From NCBI GenBank assembly GCA_024690665.1, contig JAILOU010000024.1, positions 1 to 56,239 on the forward strand: a stretch of 56,239 nt of DNA. Reading direction: 5' to 3'. Origin of the DNA: Eubacterium sp. (GTDB lineage: Bacteria > Bacillota > Clostridia > Lachnospirales > Lachnospiraceae). Numbering within the stretch: the first letter of the stretch is position 1; each line of letters begins with the position of its first letter. A program made the position numbers and the translations under genes. Positions 41,687 through 52,400 of this stretch are shown one piece after another. Below the pieces are notes generated by a model. The model was not told the DNA's origin. It worked only from the letters and a program-made list of their open reading frames with translations, and did not search any database.

Positions 41687-43048
41687 ATGATACATCAATT
41701 CAAAAACAATGGTTTTAATATTGTACTTGATGTAAACAGCGGTGCGATTCATGTGGTGGATGATATCGTATATGACGTATTAGAACTTTACGAGAAAGAG
41801 ACAAAAGAGCAGATTGTGCAAAAACTATCCGGGACATATAAGGAGGCCGATCTTCAGGAAGCATTAGAAGAAATTGAAGAATTAATCGACCAAAAGATGC
41901 TGTTTACAAAGGATGAGTACGAAGATTATATCTATGATTTTTCAAAGAGACCAACAGTTGTAAAGGCACTGTGTCTGCATATTGCGCATGACTGCAATCT
42001 GTCTTGCAGATACTGCTTTGCGGAAGAAGGCGAGTATCATGGGCAAAAAAGAGAGCTGATGAGCTATGAAGTTGGTAAGGCAGCGCTTGATTTTCTGATT
42101 GCCAATTCCGGTAGCAGAAGAAACTTAGAGGTGGATTTCTTTGGCGGTGAGCCACTTATGAACTTTGATGTGGTAAAAAGACTGGTAGCTTACGGAAGAG
42201 AGCAGGAGAAACTTCACGACAAGAATTTCCGCTTTACGCTTACGACGAACGGAACCTTGTTAAACGATGATATTATGGAGTTTGCCAACAAGGAAATGAG
42301 TAATGTAGTCTTAAGTATCGACGGGCGAAAGGAAGTCAACGACAGGATGCGTCCATTTCCAAAAGGCGCCGGCAGTTACGATATTATTGTTCCGAAGTTT
42401 CAGAAGTTTGCCGAGAGCAGAAATCAGGAAAAGTATTATGTAAGAGGAACCTTTACGCACCATAACCTGGATTTTTCAAAGGATGTGCTGCATCTTGCAG
42501 ATCTTGGTTTCGAACAGATTTCGGTGGAACCTGTTGTGGCTCAGCCGGAAGACGATTATGCCATAACCGAAGACGATTTGCCGGTTTTATTTGAAGAGTA
42601 TGACAATCTTGCCGGGGAAATGATGAAGCGAAATCGGTTAGGAAAGACTTTTAATTTTTTCCATTTTATGATAGATTTAGAAGGTGGTCCGTGCGTGGCG
42701 AAACGTTTGTCCGGATGCGGATCCGGGACAGAGTATCTGGCAGTGACGCCGACAGGAGAACTCTATCCTTGTCATCAGTTCGTAGGAAACGAAGATTTTT
42801 TGATGGGAACTGTATTTAAGGGGATTGAAAATACAGATCTTCAGACAGAATTTAAAAGTTGTAACGTATATTCAAAGGAAAAGTGCAGAAAGTGTTTTGC
42901 AAAGTTTTATTGCAGCGGTGGCTGTGCAGCGAACTCTTTTAATTTCCATGGAAGCATCCATGATGCATATGATGTAGGGTGCGAGTTACAAAAGAAGCGA
43001 ATTGAATGCGCGATTGCAATTGAAGCAGCAAAAGCGCAGGAAGTATAA
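41687..43048 (+). CDS. scfB: SCIFF radical-SAM maturase with SPASM domain
   Basis: A 453-residue radical SAM enzyme that forms thioether crosslinks in the SCIFF peptide. Residues 1-85 are a RiPP recognition element-like region (GFNIVLDVNSGAIHVVDDIV). The SAM-cluster motif CxxxCxxC is C103, C107, C110 (HDCNLSCRYCFAE), followed by FFGGEPL. The C-terminal 110 residues hold the SPASM/twitch cysteines (SGCGSG, LYPCHQFVG, CNVYSKEKCRKCFAKFYCSGGC, then VGCEL) for two auxiliary [4Fe-4S] clusters. AAGGTAATAT upstream is a modest RBS. secDF follows 28 bp later. Confidence 0.96.
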   Translation: MIHQFKNNGFNIVLDVNSGAIHVVDDIVYDVLELYEKETKEQIVQKLSGTYKEADLQEALEEIEELIDQKMLFTKDEYEDYIYDFSKRPTVVKALCLHIAHDCNLSCRYCFAEEGEYHGQKRELMSYEVGKAALDFLIANSGSRRNLEVDFFGGEPLMNFDVVKRLVAYGREQEKLHDKNFRFTLTTNGTLLNDDIMEFANKEMSNVVLSIDGRKEVNDRMRPFPKGAGSYDIIVPKFQKFAESRNQEKYYVRGTFTHHNLDFSKDVLHLADLGFEQISVEPVVAQPEDDYAITEDDLPVLFEEYDNLAGEMMKRNRLGKTFNFFHFMIDLEGGPCVAKRLSGCGSGTEYLAVTPTGELYPCHQFVGNEDFLMGTVFKGIENTDLQTEFKSCNVYSKEKCRKCFAKFYCSGGCAANSFNFHGSIHDAYDVGCELQKKRIECAIAIEAAKAQEV

Positions 43049-43076
43049 AAATAAGTAGGAAGGAAGAACAAAAAGA

Positions 43077-45347
43077 ATGAAAAAGTCAAAGAGCATAGTT
43101 GCATTGATTATCATTGTGGCAATCATTGCAGCACTTGGTTATTATGCTTTCGGGGTTTTGTCAGCAACCAAAGATAAGGAAGATGACGGAATCAAGCTGG
43201 GTCTTGACCTGGCAGGTGGTGTCAGCATCACTTATGAAGCAGTAGATGGAGCGCCGTCTACTGAGGATATGGCAGATACCATCTATAAGCTGCAGCGAAG
43301 AGCAGAAAGTTATAGTACTGAGGCAAGTGTATACCAGCAGGGGGATGACAGAATCACAATCGAAATCCCTGGTGTATCAGATGCTAATGAAGTGCTTGAA
43401 GAACTTGGTACACCTGGTTCTTTGGAATTCCAGACACCGGATGGTGAGGCGTTCTTAGACGGTGATGACATTGCAGATGCACAGGCAGCATCTACCGGAA
43501 GTGATGTCAACGACAGCGGTTATATTGTAGAACTTACACTGACGGATGAGGCAGCTGAGACATTTGCAGAAGTTACAGGCGAGTATGTAGGACAGCAGCT
43601 TCCAATCGTTTATGATGGAGAGACAATTTCTTCACCAACGGTAGAAAGTCAGATTACAGGTGGTACGGCACAGATTACAGGTATGGAAAGCTATGAGGAA
43701 GCAGAAGAGCTTGCATCTATGATTCGTATCGGTTCCTTGTCAGTAGAACTTGAAGAAGTACAGTCTGAGGTGGTTAGTGCACAGCTTGGTTCTGATGCTA
43801 TTAAGACTTCTCTTATGGCAGCAGCAATCGGTCTTGCAATCGTTATGATCTTACTGATCGTATTTTATGCAATTCCTGGTGTGGTTGCGGCAATTGCACT
43901 TGCTCTTTATACAGCATTGGTAGTCAGTGTTATCAACGTCTTTGATGTGACGCTTACGCTACCGGGTATTGCGGGTATCATACTGTCAATTGGTATGGCG
44001 GTGGATGCCAATGTTATTATATTTGCCCGTATCAGAGAAGAACTTGCGGCAGATCACAGTGTCTTGAATTCAATAAAGAACGGATTTAAGAAAGGTCTTT
44101 CCGCAATTATTGATGGTAATATCACGACGTTGATTGCGGCGGCAGTGTTGGGTGCGAGAGGTTCCGGTTCGGTTCGTGGATTCGCAGCTACGCTTGCAAT
44201 CGGTATTGTGTTATCGATGTTTACAGCACTTGTTATTACGAGAATTTTAATGCTTTCCTTCTATGGACTTGGTGCTAAGAAAGAACGTGCATATCGTAGA
44301 GCAAAAGAGAGAAAGACCATCAATTTCATTGGAAAGAGAAAAATCTATTTCCTGATTTCGATTGTTATTATCGTAATCGGCTTTGGCTCCATGGGATATC
44401 AAAGCAGTCAGGATAACGGCGCTTTGAATTATTCACTTGAGTTTGTCGGTGGTACTTCAACAACGGTTGCCATGGATAAGGATTATACGGTAGAAGAGTT
44501 AGAGTCAGAAGTTGTGCCAGTTGTCAGTGAAGTAACCGGGGATAGTGCGATTCAGACACAAAATGTAACAGATTCTGATTCCATCGTCATCAAGACCAGA
44601 ACATTGGATCTTGAAGAACGTGAAGAATTAAGCTCGGCTCTTCAGGAGAACTTTGGCGTAGAAGAAGATGATATCACCTATACCAATATCAGTTCTACGA
44701 TTAGTTCTGAGATGAGAAGCGATGCATTATGGGCTGTTATTATTGCAGCTATCTTAATGCTGATCTACATCTGGTTTAGATTTAAGGATATTCGATATGC
44801 TTCCTCTGCCGTTCTTGCGCTAGTGCATGATATTTTAATCGTACTTACCTGCTATGCACTGACAAGAATTTCGGTTGGCAGCACATTTATCGCATGTATG
44901 CTTACCTTGATTGGTTATTCTATCAATGATACCATCGTTATCTTTGACCGATTCAGAGAGAATCTGAATAATGCCAGAGAAAAGAAAGACGCAGATGCTG
45001 TTATGGAAATCGGTAATAAGAGTATTACACAGACAATTACACGTTCCATCATGACATCTCTTACCACATTTGTAATGGTATTTATGTTATATCTGCTTGG
45101 CGTTGCAACGATTAGAGACTTTGCATTGCCTTTGATTGTAGGTATTATCAGTGGTACGTATTCTTCTATTGCAATTGCGTCCGGACTGTGGTTCTCATTT
45201 AAGCTTCATATCGGAAAGGAAAAGCTTGTGAGAAAACCAAAGCAGGAAGTGAAGGCGGTTGCAGCTGAAGCCTCAGGTGAGGATAAGCCAAAGGAAGAAA
45301 AGAGAGAACTTGTCTCACAAAAACGCAAGAAAAAGAAAAGAAGATAA
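43077..45347 (+). CDS. secDF: Fused SecDF protein-export subunit
   Basis: A 756-residue membrane protein joining SecD and SecF. SecD (1-about 410): TM1, GLDLAGGVSITYEAV, an extracytoplasmic domain ending before residue 240, then five TMs with GIAGIILSIGMAVDANVIIFARIREE. SecF (about 425-720): YSLEFVGGTSTTV and GYSINDTIVIFDRFREN, again with five TMs after the loop. The basic tail (KRKKKKRR) is cytoplasmic. SecDF uses the proton or sodium gradient to pull exported proteins out of the SecYEG channel. Immediately downstream of scfAB, the conserved clostridial order. Confidence 0.96.
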   Translation: MKKSKSIVALIIIVAIIAALGYYAFGVLSATKDKEDDGIKLGLDLAGGVSITYEAVDGAPSTEDMADTIYKLQRRAESYSTEASVYQQGDDRITIEIPGVSDANEVLEELGTPGSLEFQTPDGEAFLDGDDIADAQAASTGSDVNDSGYIVELTLTDEAAETFAEVTGEYVGQQLPIVYDGETISSPTVESQITGGTAQITGMESYEEAEELASMIRIGSLSVELEEVQSEVVSAQLGSDAIKTSLMAAAIGLAIVMILLIVFYAIPGVVAAIALALYTALVVSVINVFDVTLTLPGIAGIILSIGMAVDANVIIFARIREELAADHSVLNSIKNGFKKGLSAIIDGNITTLIAAAVLGARGSGSVRGFAATLAIGIVLSMFTALVITRILMLSFYGLGAKKERAYRRAKERKTINFIGKRKIYFLISIVIIVIGFGSMGYQSSQDNGALNYSLEFVGGTSTTVAMDKDYTVEELESEVVPVVSEVTGDSAIQTQNVTDSDSIVIKTRTLDLEEREELSSALQENFGVEEDDITYTNISSTISSEMRSDALWAVIIAAILMLIYIWFRFKDIRYASSAVLALVHDILIVLTCYALTRISVGSTFIACMLTLIGYSINDTIVIFDRFRENLNNAREKKDADAVMEIGNKSITQTITRSIMTSLTTFVMVFMLYLLGVATIRDFALPLIVGIISGTYSSIAIASGLWFSFKLHIGKEKLVRKPKQEVKAVAAEASGEDKPKEEKRELVSQKRKKKKRR

Positions 45348-45370
45348 TCGTCTTTAACAGGCGATGATGG

Positions 45371-45422
45371 AGAAAGTCTGAAAGAATTATGGAAATAATT
45401 TTTCAGACTTTCTTATTTTTTT
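45371..45422 (+). terminator. Terminator after secDF
   Basis: AGAAAGTCTGAAA / TTTCAGACTTTCT stem with an 18-base loop, then TATTTTTTT. Confidence 0.88.
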
Positions 45423-45509
45423 CGGACAAAAGAAGTGTTATAATGAATAACGGGAATTGGGAAAAAAGTATCATATAAATGAACGAGACTTACATGAGGA
45501 GAGAGGGAT

Positions 45510-45854
45510 ATGGACGATTTAAAGCAGAAATTATCCGCTTATGGAGCTGATGTGGAAGGTGCAATGGAACGTTTCATCGATGATATCGATTTATATGAGA
45601 TGTGCCTGAATGAGTTGTTTAAGGATGCGAATATCGTGCAGTTAAAAGAGGCGGTTGAAGCCGGTGATACGCACAATGCTTTTTTGCATGCGCATGCGCT
45701 GAAGGGAGTTGTCGGTAATCTGGGACTGACACCGCTTTATGAAAAGCTGATTGCACAGGTAGAGCCGCTTAGAGTAGATGATTCTACACGAATGATGGAG
45801 TTATATCTTGAAGTTGAACAAGAGTTTAATCGATTGAGACAGGAGGTATTATAA
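45510..45854 (+). CDS. Stand-alone histidine phosphotransfer (Hpt) protein
   Basis: A 114-residue four-helix Hpt domain. The phospho-accepting His62 lies in AHALKGVVGNLGL, with the conserved Lys and Gly. It would shuttle phosphoryl groups between receiver domains or a hybrid histidine kinase, none of which is in the window. AGAGAGGG RBS. The next gene starts 2 bp downstream, so the two are very likely translated together and may work together. Confidence 0.9.
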   Translation: MDDLKQKLSAYGADVEGAMERFIDDIDLYEMCLNELFKDANIVQLKEAVEAGDTHNAFLHAHALKGVVGNLGLTPLYEKLIAQVEPLRVDDSTRMMELYLEVEQEFNRLRQEVL

Positions 45855-45856
45855 AG

Positions 45857-46597
45857 ATGGTGGTTGTAAATGAGTTTTATGATGGTATGTTTGAAGATAT
45901 GCCGTCGGGAATCTTTAATGAATTTTTCTTAAATGAAATGCGGGAGTTTTTGGAGGATAAGGCGAATAGTACTTTGGGAAAGCTGCTTAGTAATGATCCG
46001 GTTTCCTTTGAAGAAGTGCAGATGTTAATTGACCATAGTTTTAGTGATACTGATTTTATGAAGGGAATTATTTTGGCTCGTCTTCGTGATTTTGCAGCAT
46101 CATGCAAAGCTAAGAACGCAGCGAACCAATGGGTGCTTGATTACTTTTATCTGTGCAGCTTAAAGGAACTTCTTTTGCTGAAAAAGGTGGAGAAGGTGAA
46201 TAAGTCACCGGAACTTGCAGATAAGATTAATGTAACGGTCTCTCAGATTGGGGACTGGATTTCGAAATTAGAGGTACCGTCTACCGGTTTGAATCCGTTT
46301 AAGAAAAAGACAGATACGACGGTGGAGAATATCGATTCGGATGAGATGTATAATGCCATGACAATTCTGACGGCAAATGTATTCCAGGTGCATCATTCCC
46401 TGATTGCCGGAAAAGAAAAGGAACGAAATGATGTGAATTATGCATATAAGCTGTCAATTGACGAAGTGGATTTCGATGACATTGATTTGGATGACATTAA
46501 AGATGCGGTAAAAGCGGCAAAAATTCAAAAGGGAAGCATGGCTCTTAATGTGTTTGAGAATATGTTGGCATTGTTTTATATCAGACAGTGCAAATAG
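45857..46597 (+). CDS. Hypothetical protein coupled to the Hpt gene
   Basis: A 246-residue soluble protein, mostly helical, with an acidic segment near its end (DEVDFDDIDLDDIKDA). I recognise no family or catalytic motif and there are no membrane segments. The RBS AGGAGG lies inside the end of the Hpt gene and the gap is 2 bp. The tight linkage suggests a shared signalling role, but this is inference. Confidence 0.8.
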   Translation: MVVVNEFYDGMFEDMPSGIFNEFFLNEMREFLEDKANSTLGKLLSNDPVSFEEVQMLIDHSFSDTDFMKGIILARLRDFAASCKAKNAANQWVLDYFYLCSLKELLLLKKVEKVNKSPELADKINVTVSQIGDWISKLEVPSTGLNPFKKKTDTTVENIDSDEMYNAMTILTANVFQVHHSLIAGKEKERNDVNYAYKLSIDEVDFDDIDLDDIKDAVKAAKIQKGSMALNVFENMLALFYIRQCK

Positions 46598-46697
46598 TAC
46601 TTAAATTTTGGGAGCAAAGTACATCTTGCAGGCTACATCGATGAGTACTATAATAGGCGCAAGTGAGTAGTATTATCATTTGAAAGGAGCCATAATC

Positions 46698-46928
46698 GTG
46701 AACAGTTGGAAGATCCGACTTGGAGCACCGAGTGAGGTAGAGGAATTTGTTGGTGCTGCAGGTAAGTGTGATTTTGATATTGACGCAGGTTTTGGTCATA
46801 TAACGATTGATGCAAAGTCTTTTCTGGGAATGATGGGACTTGGGTATTCAAGAATTGTAGATGTGACATGCAGAGGTGAGAATAAGGAATTTGAGAAAGT
46901 TCTTAAGAAATATGCGGTAATGTCATAA
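46698..46928 (+). CDS. HPr-family protein lacking the active-site histidine
   Basis: A 76-residue HPr-like fold. DAKSFLGMMGLGY (residues 38-50) matches the Ser46 regulatory region of PTS HPr (family form NAKSIMGVMSL), and Ser41 corresponds to the phospho-serine. The usual LHARPA loop with phospho-His15 is replaced by LGAPSEVEEFV, so it cannot carry PEP-derived phosphate. It may be a regulatory HPr relative, like other His-less HPr proteins of Clostridia. GTG 46698 is chosen because AAAGGAG (46683-46689) precedes it; the longer TTG frame would start before that RBS. Own terminator follows. Confidence 0.82.
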   Translation: MNSWKIRLGAPSEVEEFVGAAGKCDFDIDAGFGHITIDAKSFLGMMGLGYSRIVDVTCRGENKEFEKVLKKYAVMS

Positions 46929-46938
46929 GAAGAAGAAT

Positions 46939-46974
46939 GTTTAAGGAGAGTCGCAAGTCGATTCTCCTTTTTAA
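46939..46974 (+). terminator. Terminator after the HPr-like gene
   Basis: AAGGAGA / TCTCCTT stem with inner GTCG/CGA pairing, followed by TTTTT. Confidence 0.82.
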
Positions 46975-46992
46975 GTTATAAGAGTGTAAAAG

Positions 46993-49374
46993 ATGGAAAA
47001 AGTTCGGATATCAGTACGAAATTTCCTGGAGTTTTTGCTTCGAAGCGGAGATATTGATCAAAGGATTTCAAAATCAAAACAGGCAGAGGCAATGCTTGAG
47101 GGAGCGAAATTACATAGAAGAATCCAAAAGCAGATGGGAGCGGCATATCAGGCAGAGGTGCCGCTTAAGATGGAACTGGACCGCGGAGAATATTGCCTTT
47201 CATTAGAAGGAAGAGCGGATGGGATTATTGCGGGAGAGCCTGTGATGATTGATGAAATCAAAGGTTTATATCGTGATGTCACAAAACTAGAAGAACCAAT
47301 TGAAGTGCATCTTGCACAGGCAAAATGCTACGCGTATATGTATGCGATTTTAAATCAAAAAGAGACCATGCGTGTGCAGATGACTTATGCAAGTCTTGGC
47401 AGTGAGGAAGAAAAGATGAAGTATTTTGACTTTACCTATTCTGTGCAGGAGCTTGCGTCGTGGTTTTTGGAACTTGCAAAAGAGTATGATGCCTGGGCAA
47501 TTGAGCAGATTCATCAAAAGAAGAGACGGTTAGAGTCAATAAAAGGATTGGAATTTCCATTTCCTTACAGAGAAGGACAAAAGCAGCTTGCGGCAGCAGT
47601 ATATCGAACTTTGGAGGAAGGCGCACAGCTATTTGTGGAGGCACCGACCGGCGCTGGCAAGACGATGGCTTGTACCTTTCCGGCAGTTAAGGCTGTGGGC
47701 GAAGGGTATGGAGATAAGATTTTCTATCTGACGGCCAAGACGATTACCAAGAGCGTGGCGAAAGAGGCGTTTTCAATTTTAAGAGACCATGGATATCGGG
47801 GAAAACTATTGGAAATTACGGCGAAGGAGAAGCTGTGTCCAATGGAGGAGACGGTGTGTAATCCGGATGCGTGTCCATATGCAAAGGGGCATTTTGACAG
47901 GGTAAATGAAGCTGTTTATGCGACCTGGACTTCGCACGCGGTTTTTCTTCGTGAGGAAATTTTAAAGGAAGCTAAGCACTACAAGGTATGTCCGTATGAG
48001 TTTCAGCTGGACCTTGCTGAATGGGCAGATGATATTGTATGTGATTATAATTACGCATTTGATCCCAATGCGCATCTGAAACGATTTTTCGCGGAAGGGA
48101 GCAAGGGTGACTATCTGTTTTTGGTAGATGAGGCGCACAATCTGGTGAACCGTGCACGCAGTATGTACAGTGCAAGTCTTGTGAAGGAAGATTTTTTACT
48201 TGCAAAGCGCACGATAGCAGAGCGTTCAAAAAAGATTGCCCGCCAGTTAGAGGCCTGCAATAAGGTGATGCTCGAGTGGAAGAGACAGTGCGATGGCTAT
48301 GTGGTACATACGCAGATTAACGAAATTATATTCAAACTGGTTCGACTTGCAACGTCATTTGACGATTTTTTAAGAGAAAGTGAAGAGTTTCCTGGCAAGG
48401 AGACGCTTGTGGAATTTTATATGCAGATTCGGCAGTTTTTGATGATTTATGACCTTCTGGATGACAACTACGTGATTTATACAGAAATTATGCCCGGAGG
48501 AGAGTTTGCGCTTCATCTGTTTTGTGTAGACCCGGCGGTAAATCTGAAGTCGTATCTGGACAGGGGACGAGGTGCCGTATTCTTTTCGGCCACATTTTTA
48601 CCGATTCACTACTATAAACAGATGCTTAGCACCTATGAAAATCCTTATGCTATATATGCGAAAAGCACATTTTCAAAAGAGCAAAGCTGCGTGCTTTTGG
48701 GAGAGGATGTTAGCAGCAGGTACACGCGCAGGACAAGTGAGGAGTTTATGCGTTTTGCAAAGTATCTGCATGGTATGGTGAAGGCAAAATGTGGGAATTA
48801 TATTGCATTTTTTCCGTCGTATAAAATGATGCATCAGGTCTGCGACAGTTTTATGCAGATAGAGCAGCCAGATGATCTTGAACTTCTGGTGCAGGATACG
48901 CATATGGGAGAGGCTGACAGAGAAGAATTTTTAGCGCATTTTGAAGCTGAAAGAGAAGGTTCGATGCTTGCGTTTTGCGTGATGGGAGGCATCTTCTCGG
49001 AAGGCATTGATCTTAAAGGTGCGCGTCTGATTGGTGCGGCGATTATTGGAACGGCATTGCCGCAAGTATGCAATGAACGTGATATATTAAAGAATTATTA
49101 TACGCAGCAGGGAAAGAATGGATTTGACTACGCCTATACCTACGAGGGAATGACCAAAGTGATGCAGGCAGCTGGACGCGTGATTCGAACGAAAGAGGAT
49201 GCCGGCGTTATTCTGCTTTTGGATGAGCGCTTTTTGAGAAGGGATATTAAGGCGCTCTTCCCGATGGAATGGTCGCATCATGAGGTATGCAATCTCACGA
49301 ATTTTGAAGGAAAATTGAAGAATTTTTGGAAGACTTCGTTATTGCGATTTGAAGACGAAGAAGGTATGATATAA
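46993..49374 (+). CDS. PD-(D/E)XK nuclease fused to XPD/DinG-type DNA helicase
   Basis: A 793-residue protein. Residues about 1-170 look like a RecB/Cas4-type nuclease: GRADGIIAGEPVMIDEIKG supplies Asp...Glu-X-Lys, and HLAQAKCYAYMYA the QxxxY motif. From about 190 follows a superfamily 2 helicase: EAPTGAGKTMA (Walker A), DEAH box in LVDEAHNL, and motif VI-like QAAGRVIRTKEDAG near 715. Four Cys between motifs Ia and II (LCPMEETVCNPDACPYA plus VCPYEF) fit the XPD-family Fe-S cluster. It probably unwinds and trims DNA in repair. It begins 65 bp after the HPr-like gene and ends 36 bp before purL. Confidence 0.87.
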   Translation: MEKVRISVRNFLEFLLRSGDIDQRISKSKQAEAMLEGAKLHRRIQKQMGAAYQAEVPLKMELDRGEYCLSLEGRADGIIAGEPVMIDEIKGLYRDVTKLEEPIEVHLAQAKCYAYMYAILNQKETMRVQMTYASLGSEEEKMKYFDFTYSVQELASWFLELAKEYDAWAIEQIHQKKRRLESIKGLEFPFPYREGQKQLAAAVYRTLEEGAQLFVEAPTGAGKTMACTFPAVKAVGEGYGDKIFYLTAKTITKSVAKEAFSILRDHGYRGKLLEITAKEKLCPMEETVCNPDACPYAKGHFDRVNEAVYATWTSHAVFLREEILKEAKHYKVCPYEFQLDLAEWADDIVCDYNYAFDPNAHLKRFFAEGSKGDYLFLVDEAHNLVNRARSMYSASLVKEDFLLAKRTIAERSKKIARQLEACNKVMLEWKRQCDGYVVHTQINEIIFKLVRLATSFDDFLRESEEFPGKETLVEFYMQIRQFLMIYDLLDDNYVIYTEIMPGGEFALHLFCVDPAVNLKSYLDRGRGAVFFSATFLPIHYYKQMLSTYENPYAIYAKSTFSKEQSCVLLGEDVSSRYTRRTSEEFMRFAKYLHGMVKAKCGNYIAFFPSYKMMHQVCDSFMQIEQPDDLELLVQDTHMGEADREEFLAHFEAEREGSMLAFCVMGGIFSEGIDLKGARLIGAAIIGTALPQVCNERDILKNYYTQQGKNGFDYAYTYEGMTKVMQAAGRVIRTKEDAGVILLLDERFLRRDIKALFPMEWSHHEVCNLTNFEGKLKNFWKTSLLRFEDEEGMI

Positions 49375-49410
49375 GTAGTGTGTCGTAAGACGATTAAGGA
49401 GGACAAACGA

Positions 49411-52400
49411 ATGGGTAACGTCAGACGTATCTATGTGGAGAAGAAAACAGCTTTTGCGGTTAAGGCTAGAGAACTTAAGGCTGAGATTCGCAATTATCTG
49501 GGAATTGAGGAGGTCACTAAGGTTCGCGAACTGGTTCGTTATGATATTGAAAATATATCTGATGAAACATATCAAAAAGCGCTTGTGACGGTATTTTCGG
49601 AACCACCACTTGATGATGTTTATGAAGAAACTTTTGATGCTGCAGGTGGCAAGGTGTTTAGTGTGGAATATCTGCCGGGACAGTTTGACCAGAGAGCAGA
49701 TTCTGCAGAGCAGTGTGTGAAACTTCTTGCAGAAGATGAAGAACCGGTGATTCATACCGCAACGACTTATGTGATTAAGGGAGAGGTAACCGACAAGCAG
49801 CTTGAAGCAATTAAGGAGCATTGTATCAACCCGGTTGATTCAAGATGTGCAGTAGAAGAAAAGCCGGATACCCTGGTTGTGAATTATGAAGATCCTGCAG
49901 ATGTCATGATTTTCGAAGGATTTGTTAAGATGGCAGAGGGCGAGCTTAAGAAACTGTATGAGAGCCTCGGACTTGCCATGACATTTGAGGACTTTAAACA
50001 TATCCATAATTATTTTGCCAATGATGAGAAGCGTAATCCATCTATGACGGAGATTCGCGTTCTTGATACTTATTGGTCAGATCACTGTCGTCATACTACA
50101 TTTTCAACAGAACTGTCCAGTGTGAAGTTTGGAAATGGATACTACAAGACACCGATTGAGGAGACTTATCAGGATTATCTGAATACCCATAAAGAATTAT
50201 ATAAAGGCAGAGATGACAAGTTTGTCTGCCTGATGGACATTGCGCTTTTGGCAATGAAGAAATTAAAGGCGGAAGGAAAACTTACAGATCAGGAAGAATC
50301 TGATGAAATCAACGCCTGCAGTATTGTCGTTCCGATTGAAGTCGATGGCAAGGAAGAAGAATGGCTTGTAAATTTTAAAAATGAAACGCATAACCATCCA
50401 ACTGAAATTGAACCATTTGGTGGAGCTGCAACCTGTCTTGGTGGTGCAATCAGAGATCCGCTTTCCGGACGTACTTATGTATACCAGGCAATGCGCGTGA
50501 CCGGAGCTGCCGATCCAACGCTTCCGGTAGAAGAGACCATGAGTGGTAAGCTACCGCAAAGAAAGATTGTAACAGAAGCGGCCAGAGGCTACAGTTCATA
50601 CGGTAACCAGATTGGACTTGCAACCGGTTATGTAAAGGAAGTATATCATCCGGACTATGTTGCCAAGAGAATGGAGATTGGTGCCGTTATGGGTGCTGCT
50701 CCAAGACGCGCGGTACAGAGATTAAATTCTGATCCGGGCGATATTATCATCTTGCTTGGCGGCAGAACCGGCCGTGATGGATGCGGTGGTGCAACCGGAT
50801 CTTCAAAAGCACATACAACGGAGTCGCTTGATACCTGCGGCGCTGAAGTGCAAAAGGGTAATGCTCCGACAGAACGTAAGATTCAAAGACTGTTCAGACG
50901 TGAAGAAGTCAGCTTCTTAATTAAGAAATGTAACGACTTTGGTGCCGGTGGTGTATCCGTAGCAATCGGTGAACTTGCTGACGGATTAAAAGTAGACCTT
51001 GATAAGGTGCCGAAGAAGTATGCAGGTCTTGATGGAACAGAACTTGCCATCTCCGAATCTCAGGAGCGTATGGCAGTTGTTGTAGATCCAAAAGATGTTG
51101 AGCAGTTTTTGGCATATGCCAAGGAAGAGAACTTAGAGGCGACAGAAGTTGCGGTTGTAACAAAAGAGCCTAGACTGATTCTGACCTGGCGTGGTAAGGA
51201 AATTGTTAATTTAAAGAGAAGTTTCTTAGATACGAACGGTGCTCATCAGGAGACCGGCGTGGAAGTTGAGATTCCAAAGCAGGAAGACAATTTCTTAAAT
51301 AAGATTGCAATTAAGGAAGTGGAAGAGTCCTTAGAGGACGATGAATTCTACAGTGCGTGGATGAATACACTGGTAGATTTAAATGTTTGCTCGCAAAAGG
51401 GGCTTGTGGAACAGTTCGACTCTTCCATTGGTGCAGGCAGTGTTTTAATGCCATATGGTGGTAAGTATCAGATGACAGAGACACAGAGCATGGTTGCAAA
51501 GATTCCGGTACAAAACGGAACAACTGACGCTGTCTCTATGATGGCTTACGGCTTTGAACCAAAGCTTTCTGCATGGAGCCCATATCATGGTTCTGTCTAT
51601 GCAGTACTGGAATCGGTTTCGAGAATCGTAGCAGCAGGTGGAGATTATAAGAAGATTCACTTTACATTCCAGGAATACTTTAAGCGTATGACAGAAGATC
51701 CAAAGCGCTGGAGTCAGCCATTTAGTGCACTCCTTGGTGCATATAAGGCACAGATTGGACTTGGCCTTGCATCTATCGGCGGTAAGGATTCGATGTCCGG
51801 AAGCTTTAATGAAATCGACGTCCCACCTACACTTGTTTCCTTTAGTGTGGATGTAGCGAACGGCAGCGATATCATTACACCGGAACTTAAGAGAATGGAT
51901 TCTGCCATTGTATTATTCGAAATTAAGAAAGACGAATACGATCTTCCTGATTTTGAACAGGTTAAGAATTTATATGAAACCTTTACACAGCTCGTGCGGG
52001 ATGGTGCCATTACATCTGCATATGCAATTGATGCTTATGGTATTGCAGCAGCTCTTGCGAAGATGTCATTTGGTAATAAAATCGGTCTGACATTCGAATC
52101 GGATCTGGATGCGAAGAAGACGTTCATGCCGGGATTTGGTAATCTTGTTGCCGAGGTCCCTGCAGCAAAGGCTGCCGGCCTTATGGATGTGATTCGCCGG
52201 GCTAATCTGGAAAAATATGTCAGCGTGATTGCTCATACAAACTTCGAAAAGAATATTAAGTATAAAGCAGAAGTGATTGAACTTGAGGATGCAATTGATG
52301 TCTGGACTTCGCGTCTTGAGGATGTTTATCCAACAAGAGAATCACAGGTTCGCAAACAGCTTGGCGATCCGCAGTTTGAGGCTGAGAGCATCTATGTGTG

